Shown piece after piece: positions 44,134-52,468 of a DNA stretch of 64,000 nt. Within the stretch, counting starts at the first letter, position 1. The number at the start of each line of letters is the position of its first letter. The notes beneath the pieces are model-generated. The model was not told the origin of the DNA. It saw only the letters and a list, made by a program, of their open reading frames with translations, and did no database searches. This DNA comes from DASSSY01 sp035708205. GTDB lineage: Bacteria > Bacteroidota > Bacteroidia > Chitinophagales > Chitinophagaceae. The translations under genes and the position numbers were made by a program. Where the stretch lies: NCBI GenBank assembly GCA_035708205.1, contig DASSSY010000004.1:372001-436000 (forward strand). Direction: 5' to 3'.

Positions 44134-45129
44134 ATGGAATATCGTAGAATGGGGCGTTCCGGACTGCAGCTGAGCTTGCTTTCCTTTGGCTCGTGGGTGA
44201 CCTTCGGTAAACAAATCGATGATTTTCATTCGGAAAAATTAATGAGCCTGGCTTATGAGCATGGCGTTAATTTTTTTGATAATGCTGAAGTATATGCTCA
44301 TGGCGCTTCCGAAGAAATGATGGGACGGGTATTGAAGGATAAGCAATGGGAAAGAAGTTCGTATGTCCTGTCCAGCAAGGTGTTTTTCGGTACCCATGGC
44401 AGCAAATACAACAAGCCCAATCAGCATGGGCTTAGTCGTAAGCATATCGTTGAGGCCTGCCATGAGGCCCTAAGCCGCCTGCAAACAGACTATCTTGATT
44501 TATATTTTTGTCACCGGCCGGATGAAAATGTGCCAATCGTTGAAGTGGTGCGTACCATGAACACGCTTATCCAGCAGGGAAAGATCCTGTATTGGGGTAC
44601 CAGCGAATGGAGCGCCGCGGAAATTATGGAGGCCCATACGGCGGCGACTCAATTAAGCCTGGAGGGCCCGGCAGTGGAGCAGCCGCAATATAACATGTTC
44701 CACCGACAAAAAGTAGAGCTGGAATTCCAGCCTATCTTTAGAAGTGTAGGTCTGGGGACGACGGTTTGGAGTCCCCTGGCTTCCGGAATTCTGACCGGTA
44801 AATATAATAACGGTGTTCCTGAAAATTCCAGGCTAGGTATGGAAGGTTATGAATGGCTGAAGGAAAAAGAATTGAATGATGAACGCATAGAAAAAGTCAG
44901 GAAGTTGGGGCTTGTTGCCGAGCGTTTAGATATTTCAATGGCGACTTTAGCGCTGGCCTGGGTCATTCAGAACCCCAATGTGACTACTGCTATCCTTGGC
45001 GCGACCAAAGAAGCCCAGCTTGAAGAAAATATGAAAGCCGTGGACGCTTACAAATTGCTGACACCGGGAATTAATGCTGAGATCGAATCTATTTTAAATA
45101 ACAAGCTAATTCTGAACAAGCATCTTTAA
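44134..45129 (+). CDS. aldo/keto reductase, Kv-beta-like
   Basis: NADPH-dependent reductase of carbonyl compounds with a TIM barrel, 331 residues. The tetrad is present: Asp in FFDNAEVY, Tyr in the same motif, Lys in LSSKVFFG, His in YFCHRPDE. The length and the motifs EQPQYNMFHR and AILGATKEAQLEENM are those of the AKR6/7 group (potassium-channel beta-subunit-like, YghZ-like). The natural substrate is unknown. It follows icd by 50 bases, and the DUF6089 gene follows 27 bases later; co-transcription is possible. Confidence 0.93.
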   Translation: MEYRRMGRSGLQLSLLSFGSWVTFGKQIDDFHSEKLMSLAYEHGVNFFDNAEVYAHGASEEMMGRVLKDKQWERSSYVLSSKVFFGTHGSKYNKPNQHGLSRKHIVEACHEALSRLQTDYLDLYFCHRPDENVPIVEVVRTMNTLIQQGKILYWGTSEWSAAEIMEAHTAATQLSLEGPAVEQPQYNMFHRQKVELEFQPIFRSVGLGTTVWSPLASGILTGKYNNGVPENSRLGMEGYEWLKEKELNDERIEKVRKLGLVAERLDISMATLALAWVIQNPNVTTAILGATKEAQLEENMKAVDAYKLLTPGINAEIESILNNKLILNKHL

Positions 45130-45156
45130 GGGAACTGGGAGGTCAATAATAAGGTC

Positions 45157-46041
45157 ATGATGTTACGATTTATTTTAAATAGGCTGACGCTGTTGTCAAT
45201 GGCTTTTTGCTTTTGGTGTATGCCGCCGGCAATGGGGCAGCAGTTTTACGCCCGTACCGAATACGGCCTGCAACTTGGTACGTCAACTTACTTCGGCGAT
45301 CTGAATACCAATTACGGCTTACATTTCATCCGTCCGGCAGGCGGCGCTTTTGTACGCTATTCTTTCAATCTTTATATCGCTTTAAAAGGTATGGTCAATT
45401 ATACCAAGATAGGCTATGATGACCGTTTTGCCCAAAATGAGTTTCAAAAGATCCGTAACCTGCGCTTTCGTTCCGATATCATTGAGGCCGCTGTTGTCGC
45501 GGAGTTTAATTTTTTCAGGTTTCAAACCGGCGATAAATATCACCGGTTCACACCTTTTCTTGCGGGGGGCGTCGGCGTGTTTTATTACAGTCCTTACACA
45601 GACTACCAGGGTGTCCGCTACAATTTGAGAAGCCTGGGTACCGAAGGGCAGAACACCGGGTTGTACAACAACCGGAGATATAAATCTTATAGTATCTGTT
45701 TTCCTGTCGGTATCGGTATCAAATACTGGCTGCGTCCCGGCATGAATTTTAGCTGTGAGGCGTTGAACCGCTTTACCCTGACCGATTATATCGATGATGT
45801 GAGCAATACCTATGTGGGTATCGATAAATTTGTGCCCGATGCCGATCATCCTACGGTAGCGGCTTATCTGCAGGACCCCTCAATGATGCCTGATGGCCAG
45901 AAGCTGGGCCGCGCCGGTAAGCAGAGGGGGGATAATGCCACAAAAGATCAATATCTGATGTTGAATTTTACCTTGTCTTTCCAGTTAAAAACCTATAAAT
46001 GCCCGGCCAACGAATTTAACAGCTGGTATGATAACCGCTAA
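45157..46041 (+). CDS. DUF6089 family outer-membrane-type protein
   Basis: 294 residues with a signal peptide (LLSMAFCFWCMPPAMGQQ) and a beta-barrel profile. The opening YGLQLGTSTYFGDLNTNYG, the middle FFRFQTGDKYHRFTPFLAGG and GIKYWLRPGMNFSCE are characteristic of DUF6089, a Bacteroidota-specific outer membrane family of unknown function (some members resemble PorT-like barrels). The usual glycine-poor C-terminal strand ends LNFTLSFQLKTYKCP. It lies between an aldo/keto reductase and a HAD phosphatase with short gaps, but these are probably only neighbours. Confidence 0.8.
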   Translation: MMLRFILNRLTLLSMAFCFWCMPPAMGQQFYARTEYGLQLGTSTYFGDLNTNYGLHFIRPAGGAFVRYSFNLYIALKGMVNYTKIGYDDRFAQNEFQKIRNLRFRSDIIEAAVVAEFNFFRFQTGDKYHRFTPFLAGGVGVFYYSPYTDYQGVRYNLRSLGTEGQNTGLYNNRRYKSYSICFPVGIGIKYWLRPGMNFSCEALNRFTLTDYIDDVSNTYVGIDKFVPDADHPTVAAYLQDPSMMPDGQKLGRAGKQRGDNATKDQYLMLNFTLSFQLKTYKCPANEFNSWYDNR

Positions 46042-46064
46042 ACGCCGGGACCCGGTTAAATGTT

Positions 46065-46748
46065 ATGAATGAGCAGGTGCCGATGACCCTGACCGCTGCT
46101 ATCTTTGATATGGACGGCCTGTTGCTGGATACAGAGCCGCTATGGAGCAGCAGTATGTTGAAAGTGTCTCAAGCGTTTGGCATCAATATTGAGCCTCATC
46201 ACTTCAAACATACCAGAGGGCTTCGTATCTTTGAAGTTACTAAGTTTTGGGCGGAGCATTTTCCATGGCCAGCCTCTTTAGATTCAACAATTGTGGCCGA
46301 TGCTATTCTGGACGATATTATCGCCTTAGCTAAAGAAAAGAGCCGGTTGATGCCGGGCGTACAGGACTGCCTGCGGTTTTTGCGGCAGAAAAAGGTGAAG
46401 ATCGGGTTAGCCACTTCTTCGCCCATGCGTATGGTGCAGGCCTTGATCCCTTATTTCGGCCTGGCGGATGATTTTGATGTGCTGACCACGTCAGATAACG
46501 CCGTATGGGGTAAGCCCCACCCTGAAGTGTTTTTACAATGCGCCCAAAGCTTGTCGGTAAGCCCCTGGGGTTGTGTTGTACTGGAAGATTCTGTAAATGG
46601 TATGGTCGCGGCCAAAGCGGCCTGTATGAAGGTTGTGGTAGTGCCTGAAAAGGAGCAATCCGGAGATGCCCGTTTCGGGCTGGCGGATGTTCGGCTGGAA
46701 AGCCTGGAGGAGTTTGATGAAACAATTTGGACATTGTTGTCAGAATAA
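46065..46748 (+). CDS. HAD-family sugar-phosphate phosphatase, HxpB/YniC-like
   Basis: 227-residue HAD hydrolase, subfamily IA with alpha-helical cap. Motif I IFDMDGLLLDTEPLW, motif II LATSSP, motif III Lys in GKPHPEVF, and motif IV LEDSVNGMVAAKAA are all intact. The overall match to E. coli YniC (hexitol phosphatase HxpB; 2-deoxyglucose-6-phosphate phosphatase) is good, including GLRIFEV and PWPASL near the cap. Beta-phosphoglucomutase is less likely. The exact substrate cannot be fixed from sequence. Starts at 46065 or at the ATG at 46083 (MTLTAAIF) are both possible. 23 bases after the DUF6089 gene. Confidence 0.88.
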   Translation: MNEQVPMTLTAAIFDMDGLLLDTEPLWSSSMLKVSQAFGINIEPHHFKHTRGLRIFEVTKFWAEHFPWPASLDSTIVADAILDDIIALAKEKSRLMPGVQDCLRFLRQKKVKIGLATSSPMRMVQALIPYFGLADDFDVLTTSDNAVWGKPHPEVFLQCAQSLSVSPWGCVVLEDSVNGMVAAKAACMKVVVVPEKEQSGDARFGLADVRLESLEEFDETIWTLLSE

Positions 46749-46782
46749 TTCAGGAATCTATTATTACAATTAAGTAATCATT

Positions 46783-47766
46783 TTGAACAAACTAAGACCA
46801 ATCGGAACGAGGGTTATCGAGTTTGTTTTTTTCGGTAACTATTTTTACGCCATGTGTGCCTTGTCGCTGGCGATAGAGTCCTCATTACAGCAATCCATCG
46901 GGCTGAATAAGTTTGTCTTTTATTTGTTGATGGCATCGGCAACCATTGTTTATTACACCTATGCGTATATGGGTGAGATCAGCTTCCGGGCGGTATTTCT
47001 TAACCGGACCATTCACATCACGCCATCCACCACATACGGATTTTATAACCGCCGGACGCGCTGGTATCGGAAGAATAGCCGGATCATTAGCCTGACCCAA
47101 ATGGTTTTTTTATTGGTAGCCCTCGCCTGCGCGGGTTATCTCGCTTTTTTGGAGTATAGACATATTTTTTCCCTGCATTTTTCCGAATGGCTCATTTTAT
47201 TTTCCGTTCCTTTAGTGGCGCTTTTGTATTATGGTAATGCTTTTTTCCCGTTTTTTAAGATTAACCTTCGGAAGACGGGCTGGTTAAAACCTTTTGTGGT
47301 GGGTTTTGTGTGGGCCGGAACAGTAACTTTATACCCGCCGATGTTCCATCAATGGCAAAATGATTTGCATTATAACTTCGATTTTCTGACCTTCTGGTTG
47401 CTGGTTAAAAACTGGATGTATATTTCTGTGCTGGCCATCATGTTTGATATCAAGGATTATGCCGATGACGCCAACCATGAGCTGAAGACCTTTGTAGTAC
47501 GGGTGGGGCTGCGCCGGACCATTTTTATGATTTTGCTGCCATTGACATTTATCGGCCTGTTCGCCTTTACCTATTTTGCTTATGCGGCGCATTTCGGCTT
47601 GCTGCGCTATAGTGTTAATCTGGTTCCCTTTCTTTTATTGTTATGGGTGGCTTATGCCATGCACAGGAGAAAACCGATTTTATATTATCTGGTGATCATT
47701 GATGGTTTAATGCTGGTCAAAGGTTTGTGCGGTATCGCAGGAGCGCTGCTTTTTAAAAACTTGTGA
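46783..47766 (+). CDS. UbiA-like polytopic membrane protein (atypical)
   Basis: 327 residues, about eight or nine membrane segments. One aspartate-rich loop, MFDIKDYADDANHELKTF, matches the second conserved loop of UbiA prenyltransferases (DxxD followed by a Lys-Thr). The first loop (NDxxDxxxD) is absent: the matching position has YGFYNRRTRWYRKN instead. It is therefore either a remote UbiA relative with altered chemistry or a non-catalytic homologue. The start is TTG at 46783, since no ATG precedes the first membrane segment. 34 bases after the HAD gene, likely the same transcript. Confidence 0.65.
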   Translation: MNKLRPIGTRVIEFVFFGNYFYAMCALSLAIESSLQQSIGLNKFVFYLLMASATIVYYTYAYMGEISFRAVFLNRTIHITPSTTYGFYNRRTRWYRKNSRIISLTQMVFLLVALACAGYLAFLEYRHIFSLHFSEWLILFSVPLVALLYYGNAFFPFFKINLRKTGWLKPFVVGFVWAGTVTLYPPMFHQWQNDLHYNFDFLTFWLLVKNWMYISVLAIMFDIKDYADDANHELKTFVVRVGLRRTIFMILLPLTFIGLFAFTYFAYAAHFGLLRYSVNLVPFLLLLWVAYAMHRRKPILYYLVIIDGLMLVKGLCGIAGALLFKNL

Positions 47767-47805
47767 GCGCGCCATATGAAAAGATGATTATTCAGGGATA
47801 TTTGT

Positions 47806-47813
47806 TACATTTG
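47806..47813 (+). promoter_or_regulatory. -7 promoter element of the DUF4290 gene
   Basis: TACATTTG, perfect TAnnTTTG. It predicts a leader of about 110 bases in which CCTGCTAA (47864-47871) can pair with TTAGCAGG (47895-47902). Confidence 0.45.
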
Positions 47814-47927
47814 CGGCATATTCCGCTACGAGTATTGGTGGCATTTCTTTCTCGTTGGCGCTGCCTGCTAATAAACTTTTAAACGATACACATTTTAGCA
47901 GGACACTTACCTTTATCTGTTTATTTA

Positions 47928-48584
47928 ATGGAATACAACACTATTCGCGATAAATTAGTCATGCCTGAATATGGACGCCATATTCAAAAGATGGTCGATT
48001 ATCTCCGTACAATTGAAGACCCGGAAAAACGGCAAAAGAACGCTGAAATTGTCATTGAAATTATGGGGGCGCTTAATCCTCATTTAAAGATCGTTGAAGA
48101 CTTCAGGCATATGCTTTGGGATCATTTATTCCTGATCGCCGATTTTGACCTGGACATCAAATCGCCCTACCCGATCCCCACCAGGGAAATCAGGGAGCGC
48201 AAGCCGGAGCCCTTACCCTATCCAGAGGTGTCCCGGAAGCTTCGCCATCTCGGGAAAAACCTGAACACCATCCTGGAGAAAGCCATGGCCGAAACGGATG
48301 AAGAGAAGCGCCGCGGGTTTACCAATACGATTGCGTATTACATGAAATTATCTTACAGTAATTGGCATCATGAGCCGGCACATGATGATATGATCAAGGA
48401 GGAATTGAAGGAAATCTCGCATGGCCGGCTTAATTATGTTGAAGGGGATATCAAAGTCCGCGTGGATACCAAGGCCTTTAATAATCATAATAAACGTAAC
48501 GGGAAAGGTGGGTATAAGAATGGCGGCGGCCGTAACAATAATCATAATAAGAATAACCGTAACAAGCAAAAGCGAAACGCATAG
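47928..48584 (+). CDS. DUF4290 family protein
   Basis: 218 residues, cytoplasmic. Opens with EYNTIRDKLVMPEYGRHIQ and continues with IMGALNPHLK and LWDHLFLIADFDLDI, the hallmarks of DUF4290, a family confined to Bacteroidota and of unknown function. The C-terminal 35 residues are a basic, Asn/Lys/Gly-rich tail (GGYKNGGGRNNNHNKNN), perhaps RNA-binding. In many relatives the gene lies directly before murA (from memory); here murA is 23 kb away, so the pair has been separated. It has its own promoter and a long leader. Confidence 0.87.
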   Translation: MEYNTIRDKLVMPEYGRHIQKMVDYLRTIEDPEKRQKNAEIVIEIMGALNPHLKIVEDFRHMLWDHLFLIADFDLDIKSPYPIPTREIRERKPEPLPYPEVSRKLRHLGKNLNTILEKAMAETDEEKRRGFTNTIAYYMKLSYSNWHHEPAHDDMIKEELKEISHGRLNYVEGDIKVRVDTKAFNNHNKRNGKGGYKNGGGRNNNHNKNNRNKQKRNA

Positions 48585-48927
48585 ACGGTAAGCTGCTTGG
48601 TTGAACCCTTATTCCTCAGGAACGTCCAATGTCGGGGGGCTACAGCCATGGCCCCGTTGCGGTTAAATATGGGTTCATTCCGGGAATGGTTTTGACCGAA
48701 TTGAAGACCGGTACCCCGGAAGAAGAGAATGTGGCTGGTCGCAATTCCCGGTAAAACGCGGGTGACCTTCTGGCCGGCATTAAAAATTGAAAAAGTGTTG
48801 AACGGCAGGCGTCCTTTGCCTTGCAAGGATAACATGGTTTTCATGCCCAATATCAATGTTTGGCCCAACAAAAATCATTGCTCCACAGAGCAATGATTTT
48901 TGTTGGGCCATTAAGATACCTATTATT
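48585..48927. other. intergenic region between DUF4290 and metallopeptidase genes
   Basis: 343 bases. The right end is taken by a 23-bp stem terminator. The remaining 275 bases have a GC content like coding DNA and open frames in several directions (up to about 109 codons on the minus strand), but none with a recognisable product; they may be a gene relic. Confidence 0.4.
48861..48910. terminator. convergent terminator with 23-bp perfect stem
   Basis: Arms 48861-48883 and 48888-48910 are perfectly complementary over 23 bp with a 4-base loop (CACA). It serves the DUF4290 side (plus) and the metallopeptidase (minus, ends 48928). Confidence 0.88.
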
Positions 48928-51180
48928 TTATTGTAAGCTGACCGCGTAGGAAACAGAAGCCGCGGCCTGGCCATTGATCAGCTGGATCTGATATTGCCCC
49001 CTGGCAAATGTGGCCACGGGAATATCCAGCTTGGAAATCATTTTACCGGACCAGGTCAGGCGGCCGGACATATCGTACATATTCACTATAATGTGTGTAT
49101 TGCTTTGAGCAGTATACTCCAGGTGGATAATATTAGTGGCCGGATTGGGGAATATCTTCGTGTGCTTTCTGATAAATGTTTCCGCGATACCATTGGTACC
49201 GTTAATGCTTAATTTGCCTTTGGCAACATCGTAAAAAATGTTGGAAACCCCCTGGACTTTGATGCGGCCTTTAGTTGTATAAACATTGGGCAGAACAACC
49301 TTAGCCTCGCCGTCATTATCCGTGCTGCCCATCAATAGGATAGGGAAGGATTGTCCGCCGTCCATGGACAGGTAGATGTTGACCGCATGACAAGAAACCG
49401 GCGCCTGTGTTGTCTGGCTGACGTTCCACTTTACCGTTACGGTATCCCCGGGGTCGAAAGTTGCGTTACTTGCCGGCGCCGTTACTCTGAATGGGCCCTG
49501 GCCCGAAACCTTAACGGTTACGGAACTATCCATAAGCGCTAAAGAGCCCCAGCCCTGAAGAATGCTTCTGGCCGTTAGTTTGAAATGAAGGGTCCGGGCT
49601 GTCGTGGATAAGCGCTCGCCTACGCCCGTATAGGAACCGTCTAAGATCTTATCAATGGGAAAAGTCCGGATATTGCCGCTGTCCGTTGGCGGGTAGCTTC
49701 TCATGGTGGGCCCTGCGGGAGCGTCGCCGTCATCGGCTTCCGTACCGCCGAAATTACCTAAGTCATATTGTTCCCATGTATAACTTATGGAAGCGTTTGC
49801 CTGGGAAGGGGTAATTTCCGGTGCGACCAGTTCAAATGGCGTTGATTTCGGAATATTGTAGGTCCGGTTTAAGCTTGACGGAATGGATACCGAATTGAGG
49901 CCGGCGGAGCTTGTCCCACAACCTGTTCCCGAAGCGGAATTGATAATATAGTCATGCATCTGGTTCAGGCTGGCGACATTGAAATATTTATCAGATATGA
50001 ATACGATATTGTTCGGGTCGCAAAGGCCCCCGTAAGACATGATAGTGCTGCCGCTGCCGGGCTCATAAGAGCTGGAGGTATCTATATTCTGATAGCAGCC
50101 GCCGGTTGTCGCGTTAAAAGTGTGCCGGGCGCTAAATTCGTGTCCCATCTCGTGCAGGGCGGTACTGAAATCGTCCGGGCCGCTGCTGGTGCTGGCGCCT
50201 TCCGCCTTTCTGCTTGAATTGCACACGGCGAACAAAGTGGCCAGTCCGCCGCCCGCGGTACAGAAAATATGACCGATGTCATAATTAGCATCGCCGATAA
50301 TTGAAGTTACCGTCGTCTGGTTCTCGTTTAACAGGCAATTCATGTTATAGTTACAGGTATACGGATCCGTATTAGGATCAGTGAACACTAAGCTGTCTTC
50401 GTTGCCCACTAAGGTAAAGGTTACGGACAGCTCACGTTCGTAAATGCCGTTGATCCGGTTAACGGTTGACACGATTTTTTGAAGCACCAAAGCGGGCGTC
50501 GGATTGCCATTGGTTACTAAGATAGCATATTCCCCGGTGCAGGCCAGCGCTAATCTGTAATTATGGCGAACAGCGCCATTTTGTTTGTTGGCGGTTTGAT
50601 GGCTTCCCCCGTTAATTTCTACCGGGGCCCCTTTAGGGCTGATCAGGTCCGGATATTGGTTGATATCGCAAGAGAAATTTTTATTGATATCCGGTAAGTC
50701 GCCGGCATTGAACGCGATATAGTAACCATTCTCTACATTGCTGTACGGATCAATGAGGAATATTTCATTGTTGTTATAAATAGCGGCCCTGAAGCCATAA
50801 TCCGTAAAATCTAATTTGGCGCTGATGCCCGGATTTTCGGTTGAAGCGGCCGTGTAGGTATGGATCTGCGGGTATTTGTCCGCCAGCGGCTTTTCCATCA
50901 TGGGCGTACTCCATACCTTAAAGGGTATCATGGTATGGTCTGGACCGGGCAGGTCAATTAAAACGCCCGTCTCGTAAGTATTACCGGCTTTGGCCAATAA
51001 GTCTTTCAGCGCGCCGGTCCGAAGCGATAAAAGCTGATATTCCGAAGGCTTCACAGACATGGGCTGTTCCGTAGGGGCCGTATGACCTTTCAATACCGTC
51101 CAGAAATTACTTTGGCCGAATGTTGGTGTTAAGCACAGGGTACAGGCGCCGGCTATGATCCATGTAAAAAGTTTTTTCAT
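48928..51180 (-). CDS. reprolysin-like zinc metallopeptidase with T9SS type A sorting domain
   Basis: Secreted protease of 750 residues. Signal peptide (LFTWIIAGACTLCLTPTFG), a propeptide-like region (about 20-180), a metzincin catalytic domain with the zinc motif HEMGHEFSARH (HExxHxxxxxH, near residue 346) and a downstream IMSYGGLC Met-turn, then beta-sandwich modules (VTAPASNATFDPGDTVTVKW), and a type A T9SS domain (IFPNPATNIIHLEY ... YAVSLQ). This is the M12B-like family common in Bacteroidota. ATGs at 51189 and 51180 are both usable; the second fits the signal peptide better. Substrate unknown. Confidence 0.9.
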   Translation of the reverse strand: MKKLFTWIIAGACTLCLTPTFGQSNFWTVLKGHTAPTEQPMSVKPSEYQLLSLRTGALKDLLAKAGNTYETGVLIDLPGPDHTMIPFKVWSTPMMEKPLADKYPQIHTYTAASTENPGISAKLDFTDYGFRAAIYNNNEIFLIDPYSNVENGYYIAFNAGDLPDINKNFSCDINQYPDLISPKGAPVEINGGSHQTANKQNGAVRHNYRLALACTGEYAILVTNGNPTPALVLQKIVSTVNRINGIYERELSVTFTLVGNEDSLVFTDPNTDPYTCNYNMNCLLNENQTTVTSIIGDANYDIGHIFCTAGGGLATLFAVCNSSRKAEGASTSSGPDDFSTALHEMGHEFSARHTFNATTGGCYQNIDTSSSYEPGSGSTIMSYGGLCDPNNIVFISDKYFNVASLNQMHDYIINSASGTGCGTSSAGLNSVSIPSSLNRTYNIPKSTPFELVAPEITPSQANASISYTWEQYDLGNFGGTEADDGDAPAGPTMRSYPPTDSGNIRTFPIDKILDGSYTGVGERLSTTARTLHFKLTARSILQGWGSLALMDSSVTVKVSGQGPFRVTAPASNATFDPGDTVTVKWNVSQTTQAPVSCHAVNIYLSMDGGQSFPILLMGSTDNDGEAKVVLPNVYTTKGRIKVQGVSNIFYDVAKGKLSINGTNGIAETFIRKHTKIFPNPATNIIHLEYTAQSNTHIIVNMYDMSGRLTWSGKMISKLDIPVATFARGQYQIQLINGQAAASVSYAVSLQ

Positions 51181-51280
51181 TTTAACCATGTTTTGATGTT
51201 ATTTCAACCCAAGATTGGGGTAGCATGAATGTCGAGCAAGATAAGGTTTTTTTGAACAATATTTAATTTTTCATACAATT

Positions 51281-51658
51281 TTATCCCCCCAGAAAGTCTT
51301 CAAGATTTCGTCTTTCCCTTTTGGTCGGCTTGCCGGTTTTACTCAGGCGTTTGCCGGTAAAAAAGCTTGCCGTTTGTTTTTCTTTCTTCTGTTTGTCCTC
51401 TTCCGGGGTATGGTCCTTATAAAATTGTATGGCTTCTGGAAAAGGCATTCGCCTTTCGGCTATATCAATGACCTCAATATCCCAAAGGCGAGCCGGGGTA
51501 TTGATCTCGTATTTTTCGCCAATGGCAACCGTATGTGCCGGTTTAATATTTTTGCCAAAAAGCTTGACCTTTCCGCCTTCGCAGGCTTCCTTGGCCAGGT
51601 TGCGGGTTTTGAAAACCCGGATGGCCCATAAGTATTTGTCGATACGAACTTTGTCCAT
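51281..51658 (-). CDS. S4-domain RNA-binding protein, Hsp15-like
   Basis: 125 residues. N-terminal S4 fold: VRIDKYLWAIRVFKTRNLAKEACEGGKVKLFG is the classical signature of the Hsp15/HslR family, which in E. coli binds stalled 50S subunits carrying a nascent chain. The C-terminal third is basic (KQKKEKQTASFFTGKRLS). It has lost nothing visible. Transcribed with ung (34 bases upstream of it) on the minus strand. Confidence 0.9.
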   Translation of the reverse strand: MDKVRIDKYLWAIRVFKTRNLAKEACEGGKVKLFGKNIKPAHTVAIGEKYEINTPARLWDIEVIDIAERRMPFPEAIQFYKDHTPEEDKQKKEKQTASFFTGKRLSKTGKPTKRERRNLEDFLGG

Positions 51659-51691
51659 GAATTGTTATGAATAAAAATTAGAACCGTAAAG

Positions 51692-52384
51692 CTACCACTT
51701 TATAGTGCTTAGACCGACACTGGCCAGCCAATCGTTGGTTTTACTGAAGGGATGGCTGCCGAAAAAGCCGTTATGAGCTGATAATGGTGATGGATGGGCG
51801 GATTTGATCACAAAATGTTTCTGGCTGTCAATCAAGTTTTCTTTTTGCTGGGCAAATCTTCCCCAAAGGATGAACACGACATGTTCCCTGTCGTCCGAGA
51901 TCTTCCTGATCACAAAGTCCGTAAATCTTTGCCAGCCTATTTTTTGATGGGACATGGCAAGGCCCCGTTCAACGGTAAGGGAAGCGTTGAGCAGGAGCAC
52001 GCCTTGTTGCGCCCAGTCCGTAAGACAGCCGTTATGGCCCCTGTCTATGCCAAGATCGTCGTATAATTCCTTATAGATATTACTCAGAGACGGCGGCAGG
52101 GGCACGCCCGGCTGCACGGAAAAGGATAGGCCATGCGCCTGCCCCGGACCGTGATAGGGGTCCTGGCCAAGGATGACGGCCTTTATCCGGTTGAAAGGTG
52201 TCAGATGAAATGCGTCAAAAACCTGGGCGGGATTCGGATATATTTGCTTGCCTTTAAGCTTTTCGTCATGCAGGAATTGAAGGATGTTGCGAAAATATTC
52301 CTGCTGCATTTCCGCGCCAATTTCGGTTTGCCAGGAAGGGTCAAAACGGGAGTACCAGGCTGGTAAGCGGTTGTTTTGTGTCAT
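51692..52384 (-). CDS. ung: uracil-DNA glycosylase, family 1
   Basis: Removes uracil from DNA in base-excision repair. 230 residues with the catalytic water-activating GQDPYHG (near 73), the uracil-binding LLLNASLTVE, and the DNA-intercalation loop HPSPLSAHNGFFG. A longer frame to 52426 is open, but ATG 52384 (MTQNNRLPAWY) is the normal family start, and a -7 promoter element lies only four bases before it, so the mRNA has practically no leader. Divergent from kynA. Confidence 0.96.
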   Translation of the reverse strand: MTQNNRLPAWYSRFDPSWQTEIGAEMQQEYFRNILQFLHDEKLKGKQIYPNPAQVFDAFHLTPFNRIKAVILGQDPYHGPGQAHGLSFSVQPGVPLPPSLSNIYKELYDDLGIDRGHNGCLTDWAQQGVLLLNASLTVERGLAMSHQKIGWQRFTDFVIRKISDDREHVVFILWGRFAQQKENLIDSQKHFVIKSAHPSPLSAHNGFFGSHPFSKTNDWLASVGLSTIKW

Positions 52385-52387
52385 AGT

Positions 52388-52395
52388 CAAAAGTA
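52388..52395 (-). promoter_or_regulatory. -7 promoter element of ung
   Basis: TACTTTTG on the minus strand, perfect TAnnTTTG, ending three bases before the ung ATG; predicts a leaderless or almost leaderless mRNA. Confidence 0.45.
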
Positions 52396-52453
52396 TGATA
52401 TTTATGGTTAAAATAAAAAAAGACAAAAAAGTATTTTATTGATAAATAATTTT

Positions 52454-52461
52454 TATTTTCG
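52454..52461 (+). promoter_or_regulatory. possible -7 promoter element of kynA
   Basis: TATTTTCG, seven of eight TAnnTTTG positions, seven bases before ATG 52469; also predicts an extremely short leader. Confidence 0.35.
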
Positions 52462-52468
52462 CCTCGTT

